The translations under genes and the position numbers were made by a program. This document shows, piece after piece, positions 18,292 to 27,158 of a stretch of 64,000 nt of DNA (positions within the stretch are counted from its first letter, which is position 1; every line of letters begins with the position of its first letter). The notes below the pieces were generated by a model. It had not been told where the DNA came from. It did not search any database and was given only the letters and a program-made list of their open reading frames with translations. This DNA is from Lapillicoccus jejuensis (GTDB lineage Bacteria > Actinomycetota > Actinomycetes > Actinomycetales > Dermatophilaceae): assembly GCF_006715055.1 (NCBI RefSeq), contig NZ_VFMN01000001.1:3906001-3970000 (forward strand). The letters run 5' to 3'.

Positions 18292-19787
18292 CCGACCCCA
18301 CCCGCATCACCCACCTCGTCGGCGGCAAGCCGTGGACCGGGGAGGCCGAGCGGACCGGCCAGGTCTTCAACCCCGCGACCGGTGAGCAGACCGGGGTCGT
18401 CGACTTCGCGTCGGCGGACCTGGTCGGCGAGGTCGTCGAGACGGCCCGTCAGGCCGGGCTGGCCTGGGGCACCACGTCGCTGGCCAAGCGCAGCGCCGTC
18501 CTCTTCGCCTTCCGGCAGCTGCTCGACGAGCGCAAGGAGGACATCGCGGCGCTCATCACCGCCGAGCACGGCAAGGTCCTCAGCGACGCCGTCGGCGAGG
18601 TGACCCGCGGCCTCGAGGTCGCCGAGTTCGCCTGCGGCATCCCGCACCTGCTCAAGGGCGGCTTCAGCGAGAACGCGTCGACCGGGGTCGACGTCTACTC
18701 GCTGCGCCAGCCGCTCGGCGTCGTCGCCGTCATCTCGCCGTTCAACTTCCCGGCCATGGTGCCGCTGTGGTTCGTCCCGGTCGCGGTCGCGTGCGGCAAC
18801 TCGGTCGTCCTCAAGCCGTCCGAGAAGGACCCGTCGGCGGCCGTGGCCGTCGCGCAGCTGTGGCTCGAGGCCGGGCTGCCGGAGGGCGTCGTCAACGTCG
18901 TCCACGGCGACAAGGAGGCGGTCGACGCGCTGCTCACCCACCCGGACGTCGCCTCGGTCTCCTTCGTCGGCTCGACCCCGATCGCCCGTTACGTCTACGA
19001 GACGGGTACGGCGCACGGCAAGCGCGTCCAGGCCCTCGGCGGCGCGAAGAACCACATGCTCGTCCTGCCCGACGCCGACCTCGACCTCGCCGCCGACGCC
19101 GCCGTCAACGCCGGCTTCGGCTCCGCGGGCGAACGGTGCATGGCCATCTCGGCCCTCGTCGCCGTCGAGCCCGTCGCTGACGCCCTCGTCACGAAGATCG
19201 CCGAGCGGATGACCACCCTGCGCACCGGCGACGGCACCAAGGGCACCGACATGGGGCCCCTGGTGACGAGCCAGCACCGGGACAAGGTCGCCGGGTACGT
19301 CGACGCGGGCGTCGCCGAGGGCGCTCGGCTGGTCGTCGACGGCCGCGACGGCGAGTTCGACGGCGGCTCCGGCGGCTACTGGCTCGGGCCGACGCTCTTC
19401 GACCAGGTCACGCCGCAGATGTCGATCTACACCGACGAGATCTTCGGCCCGGTCCTCTCGGTCGTGCGCGTCGGCTCCTACGACGAGGGCCTCGACCTCA
19501 TCAACGCCAACCAGTACGGCAACGGCGTCGCGATCTTCACCAACGACGGCGGCGCCGCCCGGCGCTTCCAGCACGAGGTGCAGGTCGGGATGATCGGCGT
19601 CAACGTGCCGATCCCCGTCCCGGTCAGCTACTACTCCTTCGGCGGGTGGAAGAACAGCCTCTTCGGCGACAGCCACGCCTACGGACCCGACGGCATCCAC
19701 TTCTTCACCCGCGGCAAGGTCGTGACCTCGCGCTGGCTCGACCCGAGCCACGGCGGGCTCGACCTCGGGTTCCCGCAGAACCGCTGA
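18288..19787 (+). CDS. iolA: CoA-acylating (methyl)malonate-semialdehyde dehydrogenase
   Basis: A 499-residue aldehyde dehydrogenase superfamily member. Visible motifs are ISPFNFPAMVPLWF, FVGSTPIARYVYE, ALGGAKNHMLVLPDADLD, the catalytic Cys in GSAGERCMAIS and EIFGPVLSVVRV. GAKNH and GERC are the hallmarks of MmsA/IolA. It converts malonic semialdehyde to acetyl-CoA and CO2, the last inositol step, and may also serve valine catabolism. ATG at 18288 has a strong Shine-Dalgarno (GGAGGAC) and overlaps the iolD stop. It ends the operon. Confidence 0.92.
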   Translation: MTDPTRITHLVGGKPWTGEAERTGQVFNPATGEQTGVVDFASADLVGEVVETARQAGLAWGTTSLAKRSAVLFAFRQLLDERKEDIAALITAEHGKVLSDAVGEVTRGLEVAEFACGIPHLLKGGFSENASTGVDVYSLRQPLGVVAVISPFNFPAMVPLWFVPVAVACGNSVVLKPSEKDPSAAVAVAQLWLEAGLPEGVVNVVHGDKEAVDALLTHPDVASVSFVGSTPIARYVYETGTAHGKRVQALGGAKNHMLVLPDADLDLAADAAVNAGFGSAGERCMAISALVAVEPVADALVTKIAERMTTLRTGDGTKGTDMGPLVTSQHRDKVAGYVDAGVAEGARLVVDGRDGEFDGGSGGYWLGPTLFDQVTPQMSIYTDEIFGPVLSVVRVGSYDEGLDLINANQYGNGVAIFTNDGGAARRFQHEVQVGMIGVNVPIPVPVSYYSFGGWKNSLFGDSHAYGPDGIHFFTRGKVVTSRWLDPSHGGLDLGFPQNR

Positions 19788-19887
19788 CCGGGAGCGCGCG
19801 GCCTGCGTCGACGTCCGCCGTGACCCGGGTCGACGAGCGTCCGTCGACGGAACCCGCCACGCCACCCGAGGACGGCCTCCAGACCGC

Positions 19888-20328
19888 CTATGGAGCGCCG
19901 TCCGCCTGGTCGTTCGCGAGCAGCCACTCGACACAGGTGAACAGGTCGGGGAACCGCGGGTCGCGCAGGGACGCGGGATCCTCCATCGTGTCGACGAAGC
20001 CGACGTCGCCCTCGGTCGTCAGCAGGTAGTAGTTGCCGCACCCGTCGCCCGCCACGGGCAACCACATCTGCTGTGCCCACCCGGGCCACAGCGCCGCCAC
20101 GGTCGGCAGGTCGCAGGAGGGGGCGTCGGGACGCTGACCGAAGAACCCCCCGGGACCGATGCGGGCCCCGTTGCAGACGCTGAGGAACGCCGCGAGCTCA
20201 GCGGGCAGAGGTCGCCCCAGGCGCGCCTCGAGCGCCACCAGCTCGGCGGGCGTGGCACCGCGGACCGTCTCGTCAGGAGCTCGGACCGCGCCCTGCACGA
20301 GCGCGCCCACGCGCGACGGAGTTGCCAT
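19888..20328 (-). CDS. SMI1/KNR4 family protein
   Basis: A 146-residue protein with the SMI1/KNR4 (SUKH) pattern: TPAELVALEARLGRPLPAELAAFLSVCNG at the N-terminal half, then GNYYLLTTEGDVGFVD and a C-terminal LFTCVEWLL helix. SUKH proteins are often immunity proteins against contact-dependent or polymorphic toxins, but many stand alone, as here. No toxin gene is adjacent. ATG at 20328 has AAGGAG six bases upstream. It is convergent with iolA and unlikely to be part of the inositol system. Confidence 0.8.
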   Translation of the reverse strand: MATPSRVGALVQGAVRAPDETVRGATPAELVALEARLGRPLPAELAAFLSVCNGARIGPGGFFGQRPDAPSCDLPTVAALWPGWAQQMWLPVAGDGCGNYYLLTTEGDVGFVDTMEDPASLRDPRFPDLFTCVEWLLANDQADGAP

Positions 20329-20439
20329 GCGGGCTCCTTCCTTCGCCGTTCTGCTGGACCACTGCGGCCGGTCGTTTACCCGCTCCGTGCTGGCTCGTCC
20401 GTGGCCCCGCCACGTTCCGACCGATCGTGGCACAGGGCG

Positions 20440-21180
20440 TCAGCGCTCGTCGACGACGACCTCGAGCGAGTAGTCCTCGGCGCGGTAGACGTGGTCGCCG
20501 AACTCGACCGCGTTGCCGCCGACGTCGAAGGCCATCCGCGCCATCGTCAGCACCGGCTGGCTGCCGCGGATGCGCAGGTGACGACGCTCGACGGCGGACG
20601 GCATCCGCGCGCCGATGCTCTGCCGCGCCACGACGGGGCGGGCGCCGCGCTGGCGCAGGACGTCGTACAGGCCGGTCTCCTCGAGCTCCTCGCGGGTGAC
20701 GTCGGCGTAGGCCGGCGGGAGCCAGTTGCGCATGAGCGCGAGCGGGGCGTCGTCGACGAGCCGCAGCCGCACGACGCACAGCAGGTCCGCGTCGTCCGGC
20801 AGGTCCAGCGCGGAGGCGGCGCGCGGGTCGCGGCCGACCTCGAGGTCGAGGACGGTGGTGCGCGGCGCGCGGCCGTCGCGGCGCAGGTCGTCGTACAGGC
20901 TCGTGAGCTCGAAGCCGCGGTGGACCTTGCGGTTGGCGACCGTCGTGCCGACCCCGCGGCGGCGCACGAGCAGGCCCTGGTCGACCATCTCCTGGATCGC
21001 GCGACGCACGGTCGGTCGCGAGAGCCCGAGCCGCCGGCACAGGTCGAGCTCGTTCTCGAAGGCGTCACCCGGCTGCAGGCGCCCGTCGACGACCGAGGCG
21101 CTCAGCTGCTCGGCGAGCTGGTGGTAGAGCGGCACCGGCGACGAGCGGTCGATCCGGACCTCGACGAGCTGGGCGACCAT
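20440..21180 (-). CDS. GntR/HutC-family regulator, probable inositol (iol) regulator
   Basis: A 246-residue regulator with an N-terminal GntR winged helix (PLYHQLAEQLSASVVDGRLQ ... NELDLCRRLGLSRPTVRRAIQEMVDQGLLVRRRGVGT) and a C-terminal UTRA ligand domain (residues ~90-240, ending HVYRAEDYSLEVVV). Its promoter contains TAATGTCAGGACA (21204-21216), which also lies in the iol promoter, arguing that it controls both itself and the inositol operon. TAGGAT six bases before the ATG suggests a leaderless message. The ligand is probably an inositol catabolite; that is inference. It lies about 650 bp beyond the end of the iol operon. Confidence 0.82.
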   Translation of the reverse strand: MVAQLVEVRIDRSSPVPLYHQLAEQLSASVVDGRLQPGDAFENELDLCRRLGLSRPTVRRAIQEMVDQGLLVRRRGVGTTVANRKVHRGFELTSLYDDLRRDGRAPRTTVLDLEVGRDPRAASALDLPDDADLLCVVRLRLVDDAPLALMRNWLPPAYADVTREELEETGLYDVLRQRGARPVVARQSIGARMPSAVERRHLRIRGSQPVLTMARMAFDVGGNAVEFGDHVYRAEDYSLEVVVDER

Positions 21181-21189
21181 CGGCCGATC

Positions 21190-21217
21190 CTAGCGGTTCG
21201 TCGTAATGTCAGGACAA
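21190..21217 (-). promoter_or_regulatory. gntR promoter with operator TAATGTCAGGACA
   Basis: On the minus strand the order is TTGTCCTGACATTA (operator, overlapping a -35-like TTGTCC), then TAGGAT about 19 bases on, then six bases and the ATG. The operator is a 13-base exact match to 12362-12374 in the iol intergenic region. Confidence 0.65.
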
Positions 21218-21221
21218 CAGA

Positions 21222-22076
21222 TCAGCTCGTGACGTCCTTGCCCGCGAACCTCGCCCAGGCGAGCAGCCCGAAGACGACGACGTACGCCGCGTCGACGGCC
21301 AACCCCTGCAGGACGGTCTCGGTGAACACCGGGTCGCGCAGCAGGTCCCCGAACGCGAGCCACCGGTCGACGAGCAGCCACGGGTGCAGCCAGGCCAGCT
21401 GGGGGATGCCGTCGAGGATGAGCGACAGCGTCGAGAAGATCACCGTCGCCACGGTCGCCGCGATCGGCTGCTCGGTGAGCGTCGAGATGAACAGCCCCAC
21501 CGCGGCCAGCCCGGTCAGGCAGGCCGCGAGGTAGAGCATGACGAGGACCAGTCGCCCGAGCGCCGCGGCGAAGGACAGCTGCGTGCCCGACAGGGTGGTG
21601 AGCGGCCCGGTCCCGAAGAGCGCGATGCCGACGACCGCCCCGACGACGGCGACGACGGCCACGCCCCAGAACGCACCGATGGCCAGCCCGGCCAGCTTCG
21701 TGACGAGCAGCCTCGTGCGGCTGACCGGGACGGTGAGCAGGTAGCGCAGCGTGCCGAGGTTGGCCTCGCCGGCCACCGCGTCCCCGGCGAGGACCGCGAC
21801 GGCCAGCGGCAGGAAGAGCGGCAGCTCGAGGGTGAGCGCGGCGAAGGCGACGAAGAGCCCGTTCGAGGTGACGGACGACAGGAAGTCCGGGCCGCGGCCG
21901 GCCGACGGGCCTGAGGTCACCTTCACCGCGACGGCCAGGACGACGGGGACGGCCGCGAGGACGAGCAGCCCCATCTGGTTGCGCCGACGCCCGGCGACGA
22001 GCCGCAGCTCGGACCCCAGCAACCGCAGGGCCGCGCGGGGGCGCGCGGTGGGCCGCGCGCGCTCAGCCACTGACAT
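21222..22076 (-). CDS. ABC-2 type transporter permease
   Basis: A 284-residue integral membrane protein with about six hydrophobic helices. The segment AVAVLAGDAVAGEANLGTLRYLLTVPVSRTRLLVTKL is the conserved cytoplasmic loop of ABC-2 permeases with the E-x-x-x-GT-x-x-x-LL-x-x-P-V-S-R pattern. Its start overlaps the end of the ATPase gene by 14 bases, so both form one export system. The substrate is unknown; such pairs often export lipids, peptides or antibiotics. Confidence 0.88.
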   Translation of the reverse strand: MSVAERARPTARPRAALRLLGSELRLVAGRRRNQMGLLVLAAVPVVLAVAVKVTSGPSAGRGPDFLSSVTSNGLFVAFAALTLELPLFLPLAVAVLAGDAVAGEANLGTLRYLLTVPVSRTRLLVTKLAGLAIGAFWGVAVVAVVGAVVGIALFGTGPLTTLSGTQLSFAAALGRLVLVMLYLAACLTGLAAVGLFISTLTEQPIAATVATVIFSTLSLILDGIPQLAWLHPWLLVDRWLAFGDLLRDPVFTETVLQGLAVDAAYVVVFGLLAWARFAGKDVTS

Positions 22077-23004
22077 CGAAGCCCTCCCCCGTCAGCTGGA
22101 CGAACAGGTCCTCCAGGCTGGGCGCCGTCACGGCGAAGGCCCGGACGCCGACCCCCGCGTGGACGAGTGCCTCGACGACGCGCTCGGGGACGACGTCACC
22201 CGGCTGCGCGACGACCTCGTCGCCGCGCACCTCGACCCCGGACAGGCCCAGCCGGACCAGGACGTCACGGGCCGCGTCGGGCGTCGCGGTCGTCACCCGC
22301 ACGACTGGGGCGACCGTCCCGCGCACCTGCGCGGCCGTGCCCTGGGCGACGAGCCGGCCGACGCTCATGACGCCGAGGTGGGTGCTGATCTGCTCCACCT
22401 CCGAGAGCAGGTGGCTGGAGACGAGCACCGTCGTCCCCTCCTGGGCCAGCGACCCGACGAGGTGGCGCACCTCGCGGGTCCCCTGCGGGTCCAGCCCGTT
22501 GGTCGGCTCGTCGAGGACGAGCAGGTCGCGCGGCTGGAGCAGTGCCCCGGCGATGGCGAGGCGCTGGCGCATCCCCAGCGAGTAGTTGCGGTACCGCTTG
22601 GTCGCGGCCGCCAGCAGCCCGACCCGGTCCATCGCCGCGTCCACCCTCGCCCGGGTCGTGCGCCGGTCGCTCGTGAGGTCGGCCGCGTCGAGCCGCACGA
22701 GGTTGGCCCGACCCGACAGGTACGGGTGGAACGCGGGTCCCTCGACGAGGCAGCCGACCCGGGTGAGGGCCGGGACCGGGTCGCGCGCGACGTCGTACCC
22801 GAGCAGCGTGCGCGAGCCGGCGCTCGGCGACACGAGCCCCAGCAGCATGCGGATGGTCGTCGTCTTGCCCGAGCCGTTGGGCCCGAGGAACCCGTAGACC
22901 GCCCCGTGCGGGACGACGAGGTCGATCCCGTCGACGGCGGTCTGGGCGCCGAAGCGCTTGGTCAGGCCGGTGGTGGCGACGGCGAGGTCGCCGGCGGCGG
23001 TCAT
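22063..23004 (-). CDS. ABC transporter ATP-binding protein
   Basis: A 313-residue ATPase. Walker A is GPNGSGKTTT, the signature is YSLGMRQRLAIAGALL, Walker B is LLVLDEPTNGLDPQG, and the switch His is in VSSHLLSEVEQ. A ~90-residue C-terminal extension after the nucleotide-binding domain matches multidrug/ABC-2 type ATPases. ATG at 23004 lies 46 bp after the LolA-like gene and lacks a clear Shine-Dalgarno. It pairs with the overlapping permease gene downstream. Confidence 0.9.
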   Translation of the reverse strand: MTAAGDLAVATTGLTKRFGAQTAVDGIDLVVPHGAVYGFLGPNGSGKTTTIRMLLGLVSPSAGSRTLLGYDVARDPVPALTRVGCLVEGPAFHPYLSGRANLVRLDAADLTSDRRTTRARVDAAMDRVGLLAAATKRYRNYSLGMRQRLAIAGALLQPRDLLVLDEPTNGLDPQGTREVRHLVGSLAQEGTTVLVSSHLLSEVEQISTHLGVMSVGRLVAQGTAAQVRGTVAPVVRVTTATPDAARDVLVRLGLSGVEVRGDEVVAQPGDVVPERVVEALVHAGVGVRAFAVTAPSLEDLFVQLTGEGFDVSG

Positions 23005-23050
23005 GGGGCGGTCGCGCTCGTGCGTCCGTACGGCGTGCTCGCGCGCGGGC

Positions 23051-24226
23051 TCAGTGCGCCGACAGGGCGGCGTACAGCCGGTCGGGGGCGACCGCACCGA
23101 CGGCGACCCGGCCGTCGTCGGTGAGCACGGCGGAGAACAGCGCGCCGTCGAGGAGTCGTCCCGAGCCCCAGGACCCGGACACCTTGGGCAGGACGCCGAG
23201 CGCCGCCGACGGGTCCTGGGCGCCCGAGGGGTCGGAGGTGGCGCCGGAGCCGGCGGCCTTCGTGGCCGCGCCGACGGAGGCGACGAGGACGGAGGACCAG
23301 CCGTCACCGACCACGTGCGGGGCGAGGGCCTGCGCGGCCGCCTCACCCTTGGCCCTGTCGGCCGCGTCGGGCGCGGACGGCTGGGGGACGGACTCGGTCC
23401 GCACCGTCGCGCCGGGCGGCGGGGTGAACGCGAAGGTCGAGGCGGCCGGGGTGCTGAGGTCGACGGAGGTGAAGCCGACGTCGACGGCCGGGGTCGACGC
23501 GCCGCGGGCGAAGACCTCGACCCGCAGCGGGACCTTGGTGGCGCCGTCGAGGGCGATGCGGACCTGGCCGACCCGGGTGGCCGCGTCCTTCGGGGTGAGG
23601 ACGAGCTCGTAGGCGTCTCTCCCGGCGACCGTCGCCAGCCCGCTCGTCGTGACGTCGGTGGTCCTCCCCGCGGCGGCGAGCGCCTGGTCGGCGGCCTCCT
23701 GGGGTGTGCGGGGCACGAGGTCCGTGGGGGTCCGGTTCGCCGCAGCCCCCGGCTTGCCGGTCGGGGCGGGCAGCTCGACCTTGGTGGCGGTCTTCTCGGC
23801 GCTGTCCCAGGTCCACACGGTCCGGCCGTCGCGCACGACGTCGGACTCCCCCAGCTGACTGACGAGGGCGACCCGCTGCCGCGTCGGACCGTCGACCCAG
23901 ACCCGCCAGGTACGGGTCCCGCTGAGCAACGTCATGGGCGACAGACCCCCCGAGGCGCTGGACCCGCCGGCGCCGGACCCGGCCAGGCTGCCGAGGTCGG
24001 GCAGCCCGAGGTCGACGCGCTGGCGCACGGTGCCGGAGAGACCGGTGACCGACCCCGCCGCCGCCGACCGCTGCGCGGCCACGAGCAGCTGCTGCGCCGT
24101 GAGCGTCGGCAGCCCACCGTCCGCCGAGGCGGGGCGACCCACCCACAGCGCGCCACCGGCGATGACGGCGACGGCGGCGACGGGGGCGGACCAGCGGACG
24201 GCGGGGCGGTGCAGGGTGGTGCTCAT
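23051..24226 (-). CDS. Secreted/anchored LolA-like protein
   Basis: A 391-residue protein with an N-terminal signal or anchor (APVAAVAVIAGGALWV). The core resembles the LolA-type lipoprotein-carrier fold seen in actinobacterial proteins that precede ABC transporters: TWRVWVDGPTRQRVAL, VVRDGRTVWTWDSAEKTATKVELP, then YELVLTPKD and KVPLRVEVF. It has Ala/Ser/Gly-rich spacers. Actinomycetota mostly lack a Lol system, so the carrier name describes the fold only; it may bind a lipid or sense the envelope for the ABC pair immediately downstream. Confidence 0.68.
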   Translation of the reverse strand: MSTTLHRPAVRWSAPVAAVAVIAGGALWVGRPASADGGLPTLTAQQLLVAAQRSAAAGSVTGLSGTVRQRVDLGLPDLGSLAGSGAGGSSASGGLSPMTLLSGTRTWRVWVDGPTRQRVALVSQLGESDVVRDGRTVWTWDSAEKTATKVELPAPTGKPGAAANRTPTDLVPRTPQEAADQALAAAGRTTDVTTSGLATVAGRDAYELVLTPKDAATRVGQVRIALDGATKVPLRVEVFARGASTPAVDVGFTSVDLSTPAASTFAFTPPPGATVRTESVPQPSAPDAADRAKGEAAAQALAPHVVGDGWSSVLVASVGAATKAAGSGATSDPSGAQDPSAALGVLPKVSGSWGSGRLLDGALFSAVLTDDGRVAVGAVAPDRLYAALSAH

Positions 24227-24300
24227 GGCTCCAGTGTGCGCCTGCTCCGCCGGACGGCGCCTCCGACCGGGGGATGATCCGGGCCGGTTCAGGGTGGGGG

Positions 24301-25392
24301 TCAGGGTCGACCCTCACCCCGGTCGCGCTCGAGGACGTCCGGCTCGCCGCGGCCGTGCCGCAGCAGCCGCCCTCGGGCGACCTGCTCCCGCTCGGTCGCC
24401 CGGGCCTTCTCGATGTTGCGGTCGTCGCGCGGCGGCAGCTGGATGCTCTCCTCGGCCGCGACCCCGGCCTGGAGCTCGCGACCGCGCTCGAGCTCGGCGT
24501 CGAGCTCGGCGCCGAAGAGCAGGGCCAGGTTGGTCAGCCAGATCCACAGCAGGAAGACGACGACGCCGGCCAGCGATCCGTAGGTCTTGTCGTAGCTGGA
24601 GAAGTGGGCCACGTAGAAGCCGAACAGCACGGAGACGACGACCCACGCGACGATGGCCACGCCGGCCCCGAGGCTGATCCAGCGGAAGCGCGGCTGCTCG
24701 ACGTTGGGGGTGACGTAGTAGAGCAGCGCCACCACCACGACGACGACCACGAGGACGACGGGCCACTTGACGAGGTCCCACACGGTCACGGCGGTGGACC
24801 CCAGCCCGAGCGCCCCGCCGACGGCGTCGGCCGCCGGCCCGGTCACGGCGAGGGCCACCGCGACGAGGGCGGCCAGCACGACGAGCACGAGCGTGAGCAG
24901 GAGCATGACGGGCCGCAGCTTCCAGAAGGGTCGGCCCTCGCGCACCTCGTAGACCCGGTTCATCGCCCGCCCGAACGAGCCGACGTACCCGGAGGCGGAC
25001 CACAGCGCGGCGAGCAGGCCGGTGACGAAGGCGAGGCCGGCCCCTGGGGACTGGCTGAGCGAGGTGAGCACCGGCTCGAGCGTGGTGGCGACGGAGCCGC
25101 CGCCGACGCCGCGCAGGATCCCCAGCAGCGTCTGCACGGTCGAGGGCCCCTGGCCGACGAGCCCGACCAGCGACAGGAGCGCGATGAGGGCGGGGAAGAG
25201 GGCGAGGACGCCGTAGTAGGTGAGGGCGGCGGCGAGGTCGATGCACTGGTCCTTGGAGAACTCGCGCACCGTGCGGCGCAGCACGTAGCGCCACGACGGC
25301 TTCGTGAGCCGGGCCGGCGACTCCGGCGCGTCCGCGGACGTGGGGGCGTCGTTCTCGTCGGGGGCGGTGACGGTACGGCGGTCGGTGGTCAC
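24301..25392 (-). CDS. YihY/BrkB-family inner membrane protein (first copy)
   Basis: A 363-residue protein with six hydrophobic helices and the family features AAALTYYGVLALFPALIALLSLVG near residue 60, LWSASGYVGSFGRAMNRVY, and the terminal GAELDAELER. Charged N- and C-terminal tails are cytoplasmic. Function is unsettled: the family was once called ribonuclease BN, which is not supported; roles in transport or envelope have been proposed. GTG at 25392 has GGAGG seven bases upstream. A paralogue lies at 28054-29136. It is divergent from the phosphatase gene. Confidence 0.87.
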   Translation of the reverse strand: MTTDRRTVTAPDENDAPTSADAPESPARLTKPSWRYVLRRTVREFSKDQCIDLAAALTYYGVLALFPALIALLSLVGLVGQGPSTVQTLLGILRGVGGGSVATTLEPVLTSLSQSPGAGLAFVTGLLAALWSASGYVGSFGRAMNRVYEVREGRPFWKLRPVMLLLTLVLVVLAALVAVALAVTGPAADAVGGALGLGSTAVTVWDLVKWPVVLVVVVVVVALLYYVTPNVEQPRFRWISLGAGVAIVAWVVVSVLFGFYVAHFSSYDKTYGSLAGVVVFLLWIWLTNLALLFGAELDAELERGRELQAGVAAEESIQLPPRDDRNIEKARATEREQVARGRLLRHGRGEPDVLERDRGEGRP

Positions 25393-25454
25393 GGTGGGTC
25401 CTCCGGGGCTCGGCCCGGACGGCGGGGTCGCCCGGGGTCGGCGCGCCCTACCCG

Positions 25455-25494
25455 GTTCGCGGGACGTTCACCCCGCGGTCGGCCGGGCGTCACG
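25455..25494 (+). promoter_or_regulatory. PHO-box-like array upstream of the phosphatase gene
   Basis: Four heptamers spaced exactly 11 bases apart start at 25455, 25466, 25477 and 25488: GTTCGCG, GTTCACC, GGTCGGC, CGTCACG. GTTCACC is the core of actinobacterial PhoP direct repeats; the neighbours match it at four or five positions. The array ends 22 bp before the start codon of a secreted phosphatase. Confidence 0.5.
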
Positions 25495-25516
25495 GCCGTG
25501 GGTGTCGACTGGGCCC

Positions 25517-27158
25517 GTGACCGACGACCGCGCCCTGTTCGACTCCACCGTCCGCCGCCGCAGCGTCATCGCGGGCGCCCTCGCGGGCGTCGCCGCCGGG
25601 GTCGGCGCGGTCAGCACGGCGGTGAGCGCCGCCGCCGACCCGGCGCCGCACGTCCAGGGCGCCCCGTCCGCCCCGGTCGACGCCGGACCGGTCCGCACCC
25701 CGCGCGTGGACGGGCTGCACCTGCAGTTCGGGGCGGACGCGACCAGCCAGGTCGTCGTCTCGTGGCACACCCTGGCGCCCGTCGCCTTCCCCCGCGTCCT
25801 CGTCGGGGACCAGCCGCACGGCTACCACCGCACCGTGCCCGCCGCGACGCGCTCGTACGTCGACGCGCAGTCGGGCCGGCGGGTCTTCGCCCACCACGCC
25901 GCCGTCAACGGTTTGCGCCCGTCGACCGACTACCTGTACGTCGCCGTCCACGACGGCGCGCAGGCCGAGCTCGGCTCGGTGCGCACGGCGCCGCGCGGCC
26001 GCTCGGGCGGCTTCACGTTCACCTCGTTCGGCGACCAGGGCACGCCGACGCTGGGCAAGCGCTACGTGCCGCCGACGGGCGTGACGATCGCCGACCCGCC
26101 GTACGTCAACGACAACCTCGGCTCCCCCGCGGCCGGCGACACCACCGCCGGGGTGGAGCGGGTGCAGCCGCTCTTCCACCTCTTCAGCGGCGACCTCTGC
26201 TACGCCAACCTCTCGCAGGACCGCGTGCGCACGTGGTGGGACTTCTGGGAGAACAACTCCCGCAGCGCCCGGCACCGGCCGTGGATGCCGTCCCCTGGGA
26301 ACCACGAGAACGAGCTCGGCAACGGGCCGATCGGCTACGCCGCCTACCAGACCTACTTCGAGCTGCCCGAGGCCGGTGGCCAGCGGGCCCAGGACCGCGG
26401 TCTCTGGTACTCGTTCACCGTCGGGGCGCTGCGGGTCATCGCGCTCGCCAACGACGACGTCTGCTACCAGGACGGTGGGAACTCGTACGTGCGCGGCTAC
26501 TCCCGCGGCCGGCAGAAGGCGTGGCTCGAGGCCGAGCTGAAGGCGGCGCGCGCCGGTCGCGACGTCGACTGGGTCGTCGTGTGCATGCACCAGGTCGCGG
26601 TCTCGACGGCCAACCAGTTCAACGGCGCCGACCTCGGGATCCGGCAGGAGTGGCTGCCGCTCTTCGACGCGTACGGCGTCGACCTCGTCGTCTGCGGGCA
26701 CGAGCACCACTACGAGCGCTCGCACCCGGTCCGCGGTCACGAGGACGACGAGACGCTCACCCCGTTGCCGCGGGCCACCGGCACGCAGGTCGTCGATACG
26801 ACGCAGGGCACGGTGCACATGGTCATCGGCGGCGGGGGCACCTCGGCGCCGTCGAACACGCTCTTCTTCCAGCCGCCGGCCTGCCGGGTCATCGTCGGCG
26901 TCGGCGAGCCGGACCCGGTCACGCACAAGCGGCCGCCGGTCTACGTCCAGGAGGACGCCGGTCTACGTCCAGGAGGACGCCCCGTGGTCGGCGGTGCGCA
27001 ACGCCGCCCACGCCTACGGGTTCGCGGCCTTCGAGGTCGACCCGGGCGAGCGCGGCGGCGCCACGACGATGACGGTGACCTACTACGACGTCACCGGGGT
27101 CGGCGGGGCGCTGTCGGCCTTCGAGACCTTCACGCTCACGCGTCCGCGGCCGGACTGA
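25517..27158 (+). pseudogene. Purple-acid-phosphatase-like secreted metallophosphoesterase, frameshifted by 22-bp duplication
   Basis: A Tat signal (RRRSVIAGALAGVAAG) is followed by an N-terminal fibronectin-like domain (VDGLHLQFGADATSQVVVSWHT) and a calcineurin-like domain with FGDQG, GDLCYAN, GNHENE, VCMHQ and CGHEHHYERSHP, a full metal-ligand set. At 26935-26978 a 22-base unit occurs twice in tandem and shifts the frame. Removing one copy gives an uninterrupted 539-residue protein ending TGA at 27156-27158; as written the frame runs on in unrelated sequence to 27379. It would release phosphate outside the cell. GTG at 25517 was chosen by signal position. Either a very recent mutation, a slippage switch, or an assembly error. 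Confidence 0.85.
26935..26978 (+). repeat. 22-bp perfect tandem duplication inside the phosphatase gene
   Basis: The unit begins GCCGGTCTACG and ends CAGGAGGAC; copies occupy 26935-26956 and 26957-26978 with no mismatch. Twenty-two is not a multiple of three, so the duplication changes the reading frame. Confidence 0.95.

Noticed and set aside
24286-24320. Hairpin AGGGTCGACCCT near the end of the first BrkB gene
   Set aside because: It overlaps the coding end and has a mismatch in the extended stem; too weak to call a terminator.
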